Positions 1 to 7,404 of a DNA stretch of 64,000 bases are shown here, one piece after another (the first letter of the stretch is position 1; the number at the start of each line of letters is the position of its first letter). The notes under the pieces were generated by a model. The model had not been told where the DNA came from. It worked only from the letters and a program-made list of their open reading frames with translations, and made no database searches. Position numbers and translations under genes: made by a program. This DNA comes from Paenibacillus hamazuiensis. Lineage in GTDB: Bacteria > Bacillota > Bacilli > Paenibacillales > NBRC-103111. The DNA lies in assembly GCF_023276405.1 (NCBI RefSeq), contig NZ_JALRMO010000001.1, positions 1,488,001 to 1,552,000 of the forward strand, read 5' to 3'.

Positions 1-453
1 ATCGGCATGTTGTTTGCCGGCAACGCGCTGCTGATGATCGCCGCGCAGTATCCGCTGCTGGCGGTTTGCTCGCGATATTTGGCCGCCCGGCATATCGCTT
101 TCGTTGGAGTGCTGCTGGCCGCAGCGGGCATCGGAAGCGCGGCGTTTGCCGGACACTTCGCTTATCTGGTGGCGGTGACGCTTGTCATCTTCACCATCGG
201 CCAGCTGCTTATCATGCCTTCGATCGATACCGTTGTAGCCGACATGGCGCCGGACGGGCTTGCCGCCAGCTACCAGGGATTTTCCGGACTCGCCGCAGCG
301 GCGGGAGGCATTTTGGGGAATACGGCAGGCGGGGCATTGTACGGCTGGGCCAAGGTGAGCGGATGGATCCAGCACGTATGGGGGCTGTATTTTGCGGCGG
401 GACTGCTTTGCTGTCTGCTGTATGCCGTCCTTCAGCGGACGGCGAACCGTTAA
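1..453 (+). CDS. MFS transporter, C-terminal part (cut by window start)
   Basis: The reading frame is open from the first base, so the N-terminal part lies outside the window. About 150 residues remain, with roughly four hydrophobic segments separated by short polar loops, and a Gly/Ala-rich helix pair (GFSGLAAAAGGILGN, about residues 93-107) typical of the last helices of 12-TM drug/H+ antiporters of the major facilitator family. It probably exports or imports a small molecule across the cytoplasmic membrane; the substrate cannot be told. The stop is 22 bases before the metX start and contains no terminator, so the two genes may be cotranscribed. Confidence 0.75.
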   Translation: MGMLFAGNALLMIAAQYPLLAVCSRYLAARHIAFVGVLLAAAGIGSAAFAGHFAYLVAVTLVIFTIGQLLIMPSIDTVVADMAPDGLAASYQGFSGLAAAAGGILGNTAGGALYGWAKVSGWIQHVWGLYFAAGLLCCLLYAVLQRTANR

Positions 454-475
454 ACTTTAGATGGAAGGGGAAAAG

Positions 476-1570
476 ATGGATACGATGACTCGCTTTGCCG
501 CATTGCCGGGCCTCACTTTGGAATCGGGAAAAACGCTGGCGGCCGTTCAGGTGGCCTACGAAACGTACGGGACGCTGAGTCCGAGCAAAGACAACTGCGT
601 ATTGGTTTGCCACGCCTTGACGGGAGACGCCCGCGCAGCCGGAATCGGCGGTTGGTGGGATGGGTTCATCGGACCGGGCAAAGCGCTCGATACGAATCAT
701 TACTTCGTCGTTTGCTCCAACGTGCTGGGAGGCTGCAGCGGAACGACAGGCCCCGCATCCGTAAACAACGAGACGGGCAGGCGATTCGCCCTGTCGTTTC
801 CGGTCGTTACGATCCGCGATATGGTACGGGTTCAAAAAATGCTGCTGGACGAGCTCGGCATCCCCGGTCTGGCCGCCGTTATCGGCGGTTCGATGGGAGG
901 CATGCAAGCGCTGGAGTGGGCGATATTATTCCCCGGGATGGTGCGCATGTGCGTGCTGATCGCCACCTGCCACCGTTTATCGCCGATGGGCATTGCCTAT
1001 AACGATATCGCCCGGCAGGCGATCATAAGCGATCCCGGTTGGCAGGGCGGCGATTATTACGGCGGAGCGGGCCCGGTGGAAGGGCTTGCCATTGCGCGCA
1101 TGCTCGGCATGGTTAAATACGGGACCGCGGACATGTATAACCGCAAGTTTGGCCGGGCTTTGGTGCGGGGCGGAGATGAGCTTGATTTTTGGGCGGCTTA
1201 TGAAGTCGAGCGATATTTGCGGTATCAAGGGGAGAAGCTGGTCGGCCGCTTCGATGCCAACAGTTATTTGTATTTGCTGAAGGCGATGGATACGCACGAT
1301 ATATGCCGCGGCAGGGGGAGCCTGGAGGAAGTGCTTCGACAAACCGAAGCTTTTTTCGTTGTGGCCGGTATCTCTTCCGACTCGTTTTATCCGTGTGCGG
1401 AGCATCGGGAGCTTGTCCTGTTGTTAAAAAGGGAAGGCAAGCGGGCCGTATTTCTCGAGCTGGAATCGCCGCACGGACACGACGCTTTCCTGATCGAAAC
1501 GGAAAAGCTGCACGGCCTTCTCGGCGAATATTTGGCTCCCGGGATAAAAGCGAAAGCGGGACTTCACTAA
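476..1570 (+). CDS. metX: Homoserine O-acetyltransferase family protein (MetX)
   Basis: Alpha/beta-hydrolase-fold acyltransferase of 364 residues that acylates homoserine (usually from acetyl-CoA) in methionine synthesis in the cytoplasm. The nucleophile elbow GGSMGG is visible (Ser139), with the acid Asp in SSDSFYP and the His in ESPHGHDAF near the C-terminus. The N-terminal YETYG and HALTGD motifs are those of the family. The start at 476 is preferred over an in-frame ATG at 461, because GGAAGGGG (463-470) is a good ribosome binding site for 476 and lies inside the longer version. Homoserine succinyl- versus acetyltransferase activity cannot be separated by eye. Confidence 0.88.
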   Translation: MDTMTRFAALPGLTLESGKTLAAVQVAYETYGTLSPSKDNCVLVCHALTGDARAAGIGGWWDGFIGPGKALDTNHYFVVCSNVLGGCSGTTGPASVNNETGRRFALSFPVVTIRDMVRVQKMLLDELGIPGLAAVIGGSMGGMQALEWAILFPGMVRMCVLIATCHRLSPMGIAYNDIARQAIISDPGWQGGDYYGGAGPVEGLAIARMLGMVKYGTADMYNRKFGRALVRGGDELDFWAAYEVERYLRYQGEKLVGRFDANSYLYLLKAMDTHDICRGRGSLEEVLRQTEAFFVVAGISSDSFYPCAEHRELVLLLKREGKRAVFLELESPHGHDAFLIETEKLHGLLGEYLAPGIKAKAGLH

Positions 1571-1700
1571 ACGGATGCGATTCCGCACGCCGCCTCCCAT
1601 TCGAACGGCGTTTGTCGGCCTTAAGCGGGTCGTCTATAATAGAGGAAAAGGCGAGCGCGCAGGCAGGAAGTCGCTTGTCGGGAGGAGCTGAAGAAGATAC

Positions 1701-2693
1701 ATGGAGCCATTTCGCGTATTTTGGGTCGATAAAACGGAAGAAGCTTTTACGGCGGGAGTCAGAACGGTTGCACCCGACGCTTTGCCTGACGGAGAGGTTA
1801 CGATCCGGGTCGTCTATTCCGGCGTCAACTACAAGGACGGCCTCGCGGCAAGCCCGTCCGGACGCGTCCTTCGCGCCTATCCGATGGTCCCCGGCGTTGA
1901 TCTCGCCGGAGTGGTAACTGCCTCGGATGACCCGAAGTTTCGCGAAGGCGACGAGGTGATCGTCACCGGCTACGAGCTTGGCGTCGCGCATTTCGGCGGC
2001 TTCAGCGAGTATGCCAGAGTGCCCGCGGCATGGGTGCAGCCGCTTCCGCCCGGTTTGACTTTGCGGGAGGCGATGATTCTCGGCACGTCGGGATTTACGG
2101 CGGCGCTGTCGATTCAACGTCTGGAAGCAAACGGGCTTTCGCCATCGAATGGGCCGGTGCTCGTAACGGGGGCGACCGGCGGCGTCGGAAGCAGCGCCGT
2201 TTCGATGCTTGCCTCTCTCGGCTACGAGGTGGAGGCAAGCACCGGCAAAGCGGACGAACATGCCTATTTGAAGGCGCTGGGCGCAAGTTCGGTTATCGGC
2301 AGAGATCAGCTGTCTCCTGCGGAAATCAAGCCGCTGCATAAGGAAAGATGGGCCGCCGCGGTCGATCCGGTCGGCGGTCCGGCGCTGCCTTTCGTGCTCG
2401 GCGGCATCCGCTACGGAGGCTCCGTTGCGTTAAGCGGGCTGACGGGCGGCGCGAACTTCGCCGCAACCGTTTATCCGTTTATTTTGCGCGGTGTCAACTT
2501 GCTTGGCATCGATTCCGTCTATTGTCCGAATCCGCTTCGCGGCGTTTTATGGAAACGGCTCGCTTCCGACCTGAAGCCGAATAGGCTGGAGGAGATGGTG
2601 TACGCGGAAACGACGCTGGACGGGTTGCCCGCGTATTTGGAGCGGATTTTGCAAGGGGGCATTCGCGGGCGGGTGTTGGTGAAGCTCGGGTGA
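1701..2693 (+). CDS. YhdH/YhfP-family NADPH quinone oxidoreductase (AcuI-like)
   Basis: Medium-chain dehydrogenase/reductase of 330 residues, the usual length for the YhdH/YhfP/AcuI group, which reduces quinones or acryloyl-CoA with NADPH. The GroES-like N-terminal half has the family signature GVNYKDGLA (about residues 38-46) and PGVDLAG. The nucleotide-binding half has VTGATGGVGSSAV (about 155-167). Structural zinc cysteines are absent, as expected for this branch. GGAGGAG lies upstream of the ATG. It stands alone, followed by a broken small gene. The physiological substrate is not evident. Confidence 0.85.
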   Translation: MEPFRVFWVDKTEEAFTAGVRTVAPDALPDGEVTIRVVYSGVNYKDGLAASPSGRVLRAYPMVPGVDLAGVVTASDDPKFREGDEVIVTGYELGVAHFGGFSEYARVPAAWVQPLPPGLTLREAMILGTSGFTAALSIQRLEANGLSPSNGPVLVTGATGGVGSSAVSMLASLGYEVEASTGKADEHAYLKALGASSVIGRDQLSPAEIKPLHKERWAAAVDPVGGPALPFVLGGIRYGGSVALSGLTGGANFAATVYPFILRGVNLLGIDSVYCPNPLRGVLWKRLASDLKPNRLEEMVYAETTLDGLPAYLERILQGGIRGRVLVKLG

Positions 2694-2739
2694 TTTTTTG
2701 CCGGAATACACTTAATTAACGAGCCGGGAGGATAATGCG

Positions 2740-2951
2740 ATGTCCGTTCCAAAGGTACTGCAGAAACCGTCGTTTCCGGAAGGGTCGCTTATGATGTGGA
2801 AAATGCCGAATGGGTCATGTTCGTGGACGACCGGTTTATTCCTATGGCAGCGCTGTATGCGAGCGTGAACGCGGAGCTGGAGCGGACGGGCCGACCGCCG
2901 CTTCGCGTCGGAGACGAAGTGACGGTGACCGTGCGCCGGGCGGATGGATAA
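2740..2951 (+). pseudogene. Small gene of about 70 codons with an apparent one-base frameshift
   Basis: GGGAGG (2726-2731) is well placed before ATG 2740, but that frame stops after about 43 codons. A second frame running to TAA 2949 has convincing protein character (SGRVAYDVENAEWVMF, then RVGDEVTVTVRRADG) and no start of its own with a ribosome binding site. Joining the frames needs one extra base near 2748-2751, where the reading passes from MSVP to KGTAETVV. This is either a disrupted small gene or a single-base sequence error. The family is not recognised. Confidence 0.5.
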
Positions 2952-2954
2952 ACG

Positions 2955-2996
2955 AAAAACGGCTGCCCTCATGATTGTCATGACAGAAGCAGCCGG
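2955..2996 (-). terminator. Intrinsic terminator of hsp20
   Basis: CGGCTGC (2960-2966) pairs with GCAGCCG (2989-2995), with an inner TCATGA-type stem. On the minus strand the hairpin is followed by a run of five T, so it serves the leftward hsp20 gene. It lies between the two convergent genes. Confidence 0.65.
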
Positions 2997-3021
2997 ATTT
3001 GCTGATTAGCGGATCGATCTT

Positions 3022-3462
3022 TCAGTGGAACTGGACGTCGATCCGCTTTTTGTTTTCATTGCGGACTTTCGGCATTCTGACTTCCAAAATGCCGTTGCGA
3101 TACGTCGCGGCAGTTCCTTCGGCCTCCACATGGGCCGGCAGCCCGACGGTGCGCTGGAACCTGCCGCTGTAGCGCTCCTTGCGGTGCATCTGGTCTTCGT
3201 TGTATTCCGACGTTCTGTGAATGTGGCCCTGAATCGTCAGCATGTTGTTCTCGACGTGGATGTCGACGTCTTCCTTTTTCTCCAAGCCGGGAATGTCGAA
3301 ATGGGCGATAACTTCGTTTTCGGTCTCGTACACGTCCATCCGCGGGCTTCCGAATTCCTGGTTAAACCCGAAAGCGGACGGCAAACCTTCGTTAAAAAAT
3401 TTGTCCAGCTCCTTTTTCCATAGATCGACATGGCGAAAAGGCTCAAAAGGCACTAATGGCAT
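3022..3462 (-). CDS. Small heat-shock protein, Hsp20/alpha-crystallin family
   Basis: ATP-independent cytoplasmic chaperone of 146 residues that holds unfolding proteins. The alpha-crystallin domain spans about residues 40-140, with DVYETENEVIAHFDIPGLEKKEDVDI at its start, the conserved YRNGILEVRMPK stretch, and a short basic tail. The start at 3462 is chosen because GAGGAGGT sits nine bases upstream; a longer in-frame ATG at 3525 would put that ribosome binding site inside the gene. A TATAAT-like -10 lies at 3524-3529 on the minus strand. No CIRCE element was found upstream, so HrcA control is not supported. Confidence 0.9.
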   Translation of the reverse strand: MPLVPFEPFRHVDLWKKELDKFFNEGLPSAFGFNQEFGSPRMDVYETENEVIAHFDIPGLEKKEDVDIHVENNMLTIQGHIHRTSEYNEDQMHRKERYSGRFQRTVGLPAHVEAEGTAATYRNGILEVRMPKVRNENKKRIDVQFH

Positions 3463-3622
3463 CGCAAAACAGACCTCCTCGGTTTGCTGATATTCGTTCG
3501 TAGTATGTGCCGTTTTTCCCAACATTATAGCTTCCTTGCGGGTGGAAAATGTTGAGCTGCGAGAAACAGGCGGCTTCAGAAGACGAGCATCGAGGCGGGC
3601 AGCCTGCTGACGAGCTTAACGC

Positions 3623-3652
3623 TTGACTTTCGCTTGTGCAAATATTTATAAT
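3623..3652 (+). promoter_or_regulatory. SigA-type promoter of argS
   Basis: TTGACT (3623-3628) and a perfect TATAAT (3647-3652) are separated by 18 bases. Transcription should start near 3659, leaving a leader of about 120 nt before argS that contains the hairpin at 3701-3724. Confidence 0.75.
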
Positions 3653-3700
3653 AGAAAGCAATGTCAGTTTTGTGTTAGGGTGGCATGCTTATACGTTCAG

Positions 3701-3740
3701 AAAGCACTCCGCAAGGGGTGCTTTGTTTGTAAAAGTGCTT
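3701..3740 (+). promoter_or_regulatory. Terminator-like hairpin in the argS leader, possible attenuator
   Basis: AAAGCACTCC (3701-3710) pairs fully (one G-U) with GGGGTGCTTT (3715-3724) around a GCAA tetraloop, followed by a T-rich stretch TTTGTTTGT. The only plus-strand promoter seen upstream is the one at 3623, so this hairpin would act on the argS transcript itself. A second segment AGTGCTT (3734-3740) is perfectly complementary to AAGCACT in the 5' arm and could compete for it. No T-box or specifier motif is visible. Confidence 0.5.
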
Positions 3741-3782
3741 GCCGCAACGGGTCAACGGTCAACGAAGGAAGGGGATTGCTGT

Positions 3783-5501
3783 ATGAATTACAAAACGCTG
3801 CTGGCGGATCACCTTGCGCCTCATATCGAAGGGATCAGCCGCGAACAATTAATGGAACTGATCGAGTATCCGCCGAATCCGCAGATGGGCGATTTGTCGC
3901 TGCCTTGTTTCAAGCTGAGCAAGCAGATGAGAAAGGCACCGCAGGCGATCGCCGAGGAGCTGAAAACGGCGTGGCAGCCGCATGAGGCGGTGGCCAAGGT
4001 CGATGCGGTATCGGGATATTTCAACGTGTTCCTGAAGCCGGAATTTTTTGCGAAGGATGTTATCGGGGAAGTGCTGTCCCGCGGCGACCGTTACGGCTCG
4101 CAGGATTTGGGCCGGGGCCGCAACGTGGTGATCGACTTTTCCTCTCCGAATATCGCTAAGTCGTTTCATATCGGGCATTTGCGCTCAACGGTAATCGGCA
4201 GCTCGCTTTATAAAATTTTCCGCTTTCTCGGCTTCAACAGCGTCGGAGTGAACCATCTCGGGGATTGGGGCACGCAGTTCGGCAAACTGATCGTCGCTTA
4301 CAAATATTGGGGCAACGCGGAAACCGTGGAAGCCGAAGGAATCGACGAGCTGCAGCGGCTGTATGTGAAGCTGCACGACGAAGCGGAAACCAATCCGGCG
4401 CTTGAGGACGAGGCGCGGGCATGGTTTGTGAAGCTGGAGCAGGGCGATGAAGAAGCGCGCCGCCTATGGAAATGGTTCGTTGACATCAGCCTGAAAGAGT
4501 TCCATAAAATGTACGACTTGCTCGGCGTCCGCTTTGACTCGTATGCAGGCGAAAGCTTTTATGTCGACATGGTGCCTTCGGTCATCGGCAAGCTGGAAGA
4601 GAAGGGGCTGCTCGAGGAGGACGAAGGCGCTACGCTGATCCGCCTCGACGACTACAATATGCCGCCTGTGCTCGTTTTCAAAAAGGACGGCAGCACCTTG
4701 TACCATACGCGGGACATCGCGGCGGCCATTTACCGCAAGGATACGTACGATTTCGCCAAATGCGTCTACGTCACCGATGCCGGACAAAGCCTGCACTTCC
4801 AGCAATGGTTCAAGGTCATCGAGCTGATGGGCTACGACTGGGCGGACAAGTTGGTGCATGTGCCGTTCGGCAAGGTCAGCCTGGAAGGCGCCAAGCTGTC
4901 GACGCGGAAGGGCAACGTCATTCGCCTCGAAGAGCTGCTGTCTCAGGCAATTGAGAAAACGCGGGAAATTATCGAAGCGAAAAATCCGAACATGGAAAAC
5001 AAGGAAGAGGTTGCCCGCAAGGTGGGCGTCGGCGCCGTTATTTTCAGCGATTTGAGCAATAACCGGATTAAAGACATCGTGTTCTCGTGGGAGGATGCGC
5101 TTAATTTCGAGGGAGAATCCGGACCGTACGTACAGTATACGCATGCGCGCGCCTGCAGCGTGCTGCGGAAAGCTTCCGGCGGCGACGCCGGAGAAATTGC
5201 CGTCAGCGCAGACGGTTTGGATGCGGGACTGCTCGGTAACCCGGAGGCGCTTGGCGTGCTGAAGGAGATCTACCTGTTCACCGAGCGCGTGGAGCAGGCG
5301 ATGCATAAGCTGGAGCCCTCGATCATCAGCCGTTATCTGGTCGATCTGGCGCAAAGCTTCAACCGATTCTATCACGAGTGCCCGATTCTCGTGGACGATG
5401 CGGCGCTGCGGGCTGCACGTCTCGCGCTCGTGAAGTGCGTGCAAATTACGCTGCGCAACGGACTTGCGCTGATCGGCCTGGAAGCGCCGGAAAAGATTTG
5501 A
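3783..5501 (+). CDS. argS: Arginyl-tRNA synthetase
   Basis: Class I aminoacyl-tRNA synthetase of 572 residues, close to the usual 555-580, which charges tRNA-Arg in the cytoplasm. The N-terminal tRNA D-loop recognition domain comes first. The HIGH motif appears in SPNIAKSFHIGHLRST (about residues 120-135), followed by GVNHLGDWGTQFG, with a degenerate KMSK-type loop at LSTRKGN and a DALR anticodon-binding domain at the C-terminus (YLVDLAQSFNRFYHE). The start at 3783 follows AAGGAAGGGG; the frame is open back to 3636, but the promoter at 3623-3652 and the leader hairpin rule out the longer form. A terminator follows. Confidence 0.95.
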   Translation: MNYKTLLADHLAPHIEGISREQLMELIEYPPNPQMGDLSLPCFKLSKQMRKAPQAIAEELKTAWQPHEAVAKVDAVSGYFNVFLKPEFFAKDVIGEVLSRGDRYGSQDLGRGRNVVIDFSSPNIAKSFHIGHLRSTVIGSSLYKIFRFLGFNSVGVNHLGDWGTQFGKLIVAYKYWGNAETVEAEGIDELQRLYVKLHDEAETNPALEDEARAWFVKLEQGDEEARRLWKWFVDISLKEFHKMYDLLGVRFDSYAGESFYVDMVPSVIGKLEEKGLLEEDEGATLIRLDDYNMPPVLVFKKDGSTLYHTRDIAAAIYRKDTYDFAKCVYVTDAGQSLHFQQWFKVIELMGYDWADKLVHVPFGKVSLEGAKLSTRKGNVIRLEELLSQAIEKTREIIEAKNPNMENKEEVARKVGVGAVIFSDLSNNRIKDIVFSWEDALNFEGESGPYVQYTHARACSVLRKASGGDAGEIAVSADGLDAGLLGNPEALGVLKEIYLFTERVEQAMHKLEPSIISRYLVDLAQSFNRFYHECPILVDDAALRAARLALVKCVQITLRNGLALIGLEAPEKI

Positions 5502-5518
5502 CGGTTGGTGTAACAACG

Positions 5519-5566
5519 AAAAGGAGCCGAAGAGGAACGAATGTTCTTCTTTGTGGCTCCTTTTTT
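5519..5566 (+). terminator. Intrinsic terminator after argS
   Basis: AAAAGGAGCC (5519-5528) pairs with GGCTCC plus T6 (5555-5566). An inner stem (AGAGGAAC with GTTCTTCT) closes most of the interior, giving one long rod. Confidence 0.85.
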
Positions 5567-6452
5567 GCGTAATTTGCAAGCTTTCATGTCGATAAAGGAA
5601 GACGCTGCTCCTTTAAAGACTCGAATTGGGAGAACTCGCCAGGCTGGCAGAAGTCACATTTCCAGTGAGACGGAAGTCGGATTCCGGAAACATTGTACGC
5701 CGGATGTTCTCGGGCAAGCAGTGCGATTTTGTTTGGCTAAGCCGGAGATTCGTCGAGGTATGATGGTTTGGTGGTGCGTAAAGTGGTGGTAGCTGGGATA
5801 TATGCGGGAGGGAGGACTGCCGCCATGTAACGCTGAAGCGCATGCCCCGGTTGTGGGAATGATGTAACGGCAGGGATAATCGCAAAAACTTGGATTATTC
5901 GGGGATTCGCGGTAGAGCCCAGTGTTGTCAGGCTAGTCCCCGGTTCATAGAGGAACTACAGTGCGCTAAAATGGTCATTTCGAGCGGTTTGCCAAGATTA
6001 AAGGAACTCAGGTGCGTTATTTGCTTGTTTTGCCGCTCCTTACACCATTTTTCCCCGATTTAGCGCATCTCAGTTCCTCTATTTTTTCAGACACGTAAGT
6101 TTACCCGAGGATAGCGAACGTCAGTTCCTTTATGCTTAATGAATCTCTTATTTTAGCGGGAAAACAGATTTAGTTAGTTCGGTTTGTTTGGCGGATCTCC
6201 GCTGGTCAAACCCAAGATTCCGTGAAAGTCCGTTAAACTGACAAAATTGAGCCGGAGTCGCGATGGGCGGCCGAACCAGAGAAGCGGCGGCTGCTCGGGG
6301 CCGAAGTCGAGGTAGCCAGCCGAGCCAAAGCCACGGCCACGGCCACAACCTGTGCGGTCGCCGCGGCCGTCGCCTGAGCTTGTCGCGGCATGCGTTGGAC
6401 CGGCATCGCCCCAACCCCGCCGAGCCGCAGCGGTAAACGGCGTGAGCGCGCG
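5567..6452. other. Long intergenic stretch, no gene recognised
   Basis: About 890 bases without a convincing coding frame on either strand. Bases 5567-5947 show nothing I can name. Bases 5948-6132 hold a four-copy repeat cluster, listed separately. Bases 6133-6452 are GC-rich near the yjdF end and include a short hexamer run of GGCCAC around 6325-6350. Confidence 0.6.
5948..6132. repeat. Four-copy interspersed palindromic repeat cluster
   Basis: Four related copies of about 25 bp share the core AGGAACT followed by GCGCTA or GCGTTA. Two are direct (5948-5974 and 5999-6023) and two are inverted (6055-6081 and 6103-6132). Copies one and three match best: TAGAGGAACT at 5948-5957 is the exact complement of 6072-6081, and the GCGCTAAA stretches also pair. 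The 2+2 arrangement can fold into nested cruciforms or an RNA rod. It resembles bacterial REP-type elements in build; the family is not known to me. Confidence 0.75.
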
Positions 6453-6863
6453 TCAACGCCCGCGGTGCTTGGCTTTCGCCTTCATGCGGGCGATCTCGCG
6501 CTTGCGTTCTTCTTCCTGCTCCCGCTGCTCGCGGGAAACAGTGCGCCGCGCCTTCTTGCGGTGCTCCAGCTCGAGCTGGAGGGTGGCATGCGCGGAGGAT
6601 GAAACGCCCTTGCGCCGCATCTCCTGTGCGGCTTCGCGGGCAAGCCGCTTGGGGTTAATGCGCTGAGTCGGCCTTGCTTCCACGTCGACCGCACAGGACG
6701 TGCGCTCCAGCAGCCGGGGCAGCGTATGATCGATGAATTCGGCAATTTCCGCGTCATGCGGCTCCGCGCCAAAGACATGGCGAAAAGCCCTCAGCTTGCC
6801 GTTCTCTTCATCTTCAACCACGCCTACCCAAAACGGAGATTCGAAAAAAACGGTTAATTTCAT
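6453..6863 (-). CDS. yjdF: YjdF-family protein (DUF2992)
   Basis: Protein of 136 residues with the family N-terminus MKLTVFFESPFWVGVVE and FGAEPHDAEIAEFI, followed by a very basic, charged C-terminal helix (about residues 85-136, rich in K, R and E). The function of YjdF is not established; its genes are typically preceded by the yjdF riboswitch, which senses azaaromatic compounds, so a role in tolerating such compounds is inferred. The start at 6863 follows GAGGAGGGG. An in-frame ATG at 6887 falls inside the riboswitch region and is rejected. The leader described in the next entries supports the assignment. Confidence 0.88.
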   Translation of the reverse strand: MKLTVFFESPFWVGVVEDEENGKLRAFRHVFGAEPHDAEIAEFIDHTLPRLLERTSCAVDVEARPTQRINPKRLAREAAQEMRRKGVSSSAHATLQLELEHRKKARRTVSREQREQEEERKREIARMKAKAKHRGR

Positions 6864-6884
6864 AAAATTCCCCTCCTCGAAGTA

Positions 6885-6978
6885 CAACGCAGACGACGGA
6901 CATCCCGAGGGGGAAGGATACTGGCGCCCTTCCGGAGAAAAGGCGCGCCCGGACTACCAACCGGACCGTGTTTTTACG
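6885..6978 (-). promoter_or_regulatory. yjdF riboswitch (azaaromatic-sensing RNA)
   Basis: The minus strand leader begins with AAAAACACGGTCCGGTTGG and continues TAGTCCGGGCGCGCC, followed by GCGCCAGTATCCTTCCC and TCGGGATGTC. These are the conserved blocks I associate with the yjdF RNA motif, in the right order, directly before a yjdF gene. GGCGCGCC/GGGCGCC and CCGGTT/CCGG stems are visible. The element starts a few bases after the predicted transcription start and ends before the ribosome binding site, which fits translational control. Confidence 0.82.
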
Positions 6979-6989
6979 CTGCATCCATC

Positions 6990-7018
6990 ATTGTAAATGG
7001 ATAACAAGTTTTGAACAA
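6990..7018 (-). promoter_or_regulatory. Promoter of the yjdF transcript
   Basis: On the minus strand TTGTTC (7018-7013) and TACAAT (6995-6990) are separated by 17 bases. Start of transcription is expected near 6983, just ahead of the riboswitch. Confidence 0.65.
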
Positions 7019-7085
7019 GGGAAAGTTCGGTAAAACTAATAGAAGCCGTGGTTTATCCTAATAACGTGCAGAAAGGAGGGGGCTT

Positions 7086-7295
7086 GTGAAAGGGGAAGAA
7101 CTCGTCCAGTACATCACCGAACGGGTTGTCGCCTACTTTGATACGCCGCGGGAGGTGCGCAAGCAGGCCAGACAAAACCAGAAAACGGTCCGCGAAGATT
7201 GGGTGTACCGCTGGTTCGGTCTTGTTCCGTTTTCGCTGAAAATGTGGGCGGATCAGCAGCGGCGGCGCATAAAGGAAAAGTACAAACAGCGCTAA
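7086..7295 (+). CDS. yqzE: YqzE-family protein
   Basis: Small protein of 69 residues with the family pattern YITERVVAYFDTPREVRKQAR, then YRWFGLVPFSLKMW, and a basic tail. YqzE lies beside the comG operon in Bacillus and has no defined biochemical function. Here it is the first gene of a block that keeps the Bacillus order yqzE, yqhG, yqhH, lipM. The start is GTG, with AAAGGAGGGGG just upstream. The hydrophobic central segment may associate with the membrane. Confidence 0.8.
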   Translation: MKGEELVQYITERVVAYFDTPREVRKQARQNQKTVREDWVYRWFGLVPFSLKMWADQQRRRIKEKYKQR

Positions 7296-7302
7296 ACACA
7301 AG

Positions 7303-7372
7303 GAAAAGCTTCCTTTTCTCGCGAATCCGGACGACGCTAATATCCGAATCCGTGAGAAAAGCGAAGCTTTTC
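7303..7372. terminator. Long hairpin between convergent genes, probable bidirectional terminator
   Basis: GAAAAGCTTC (7303-7312) is the exact complement of GAAGCTTTTC (7363-7372); TTTTCTC pairs with GAGAAAA inside, and the GCGAATCCGGA / TCCGAATCCGT segments continue the stem imperfectly. It lies between yqzE and the leftward gene that ends at 7405. Confidence 0.65.
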
Positions 7373-7404
7373 AATATAGGAAGAGAGAGGAGAAAAACCG
7401 TTAT

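Noticed and set aside
1113..2339. Open frame of 408 codons on the minus strand
   Set aside because: It overlaps metX and the oxidoreductase on the other strand and has no protein signature.
3463..3600. CIRCE element for hsp20
   Set aside because: No TTAGCACTC/GAGTGCTAA inverted repeat is present.
3630..3782. T-box leader before argS
   Set aside because: The leader is only about 120 nt and lacks the T-box sequence and a specifier loop.
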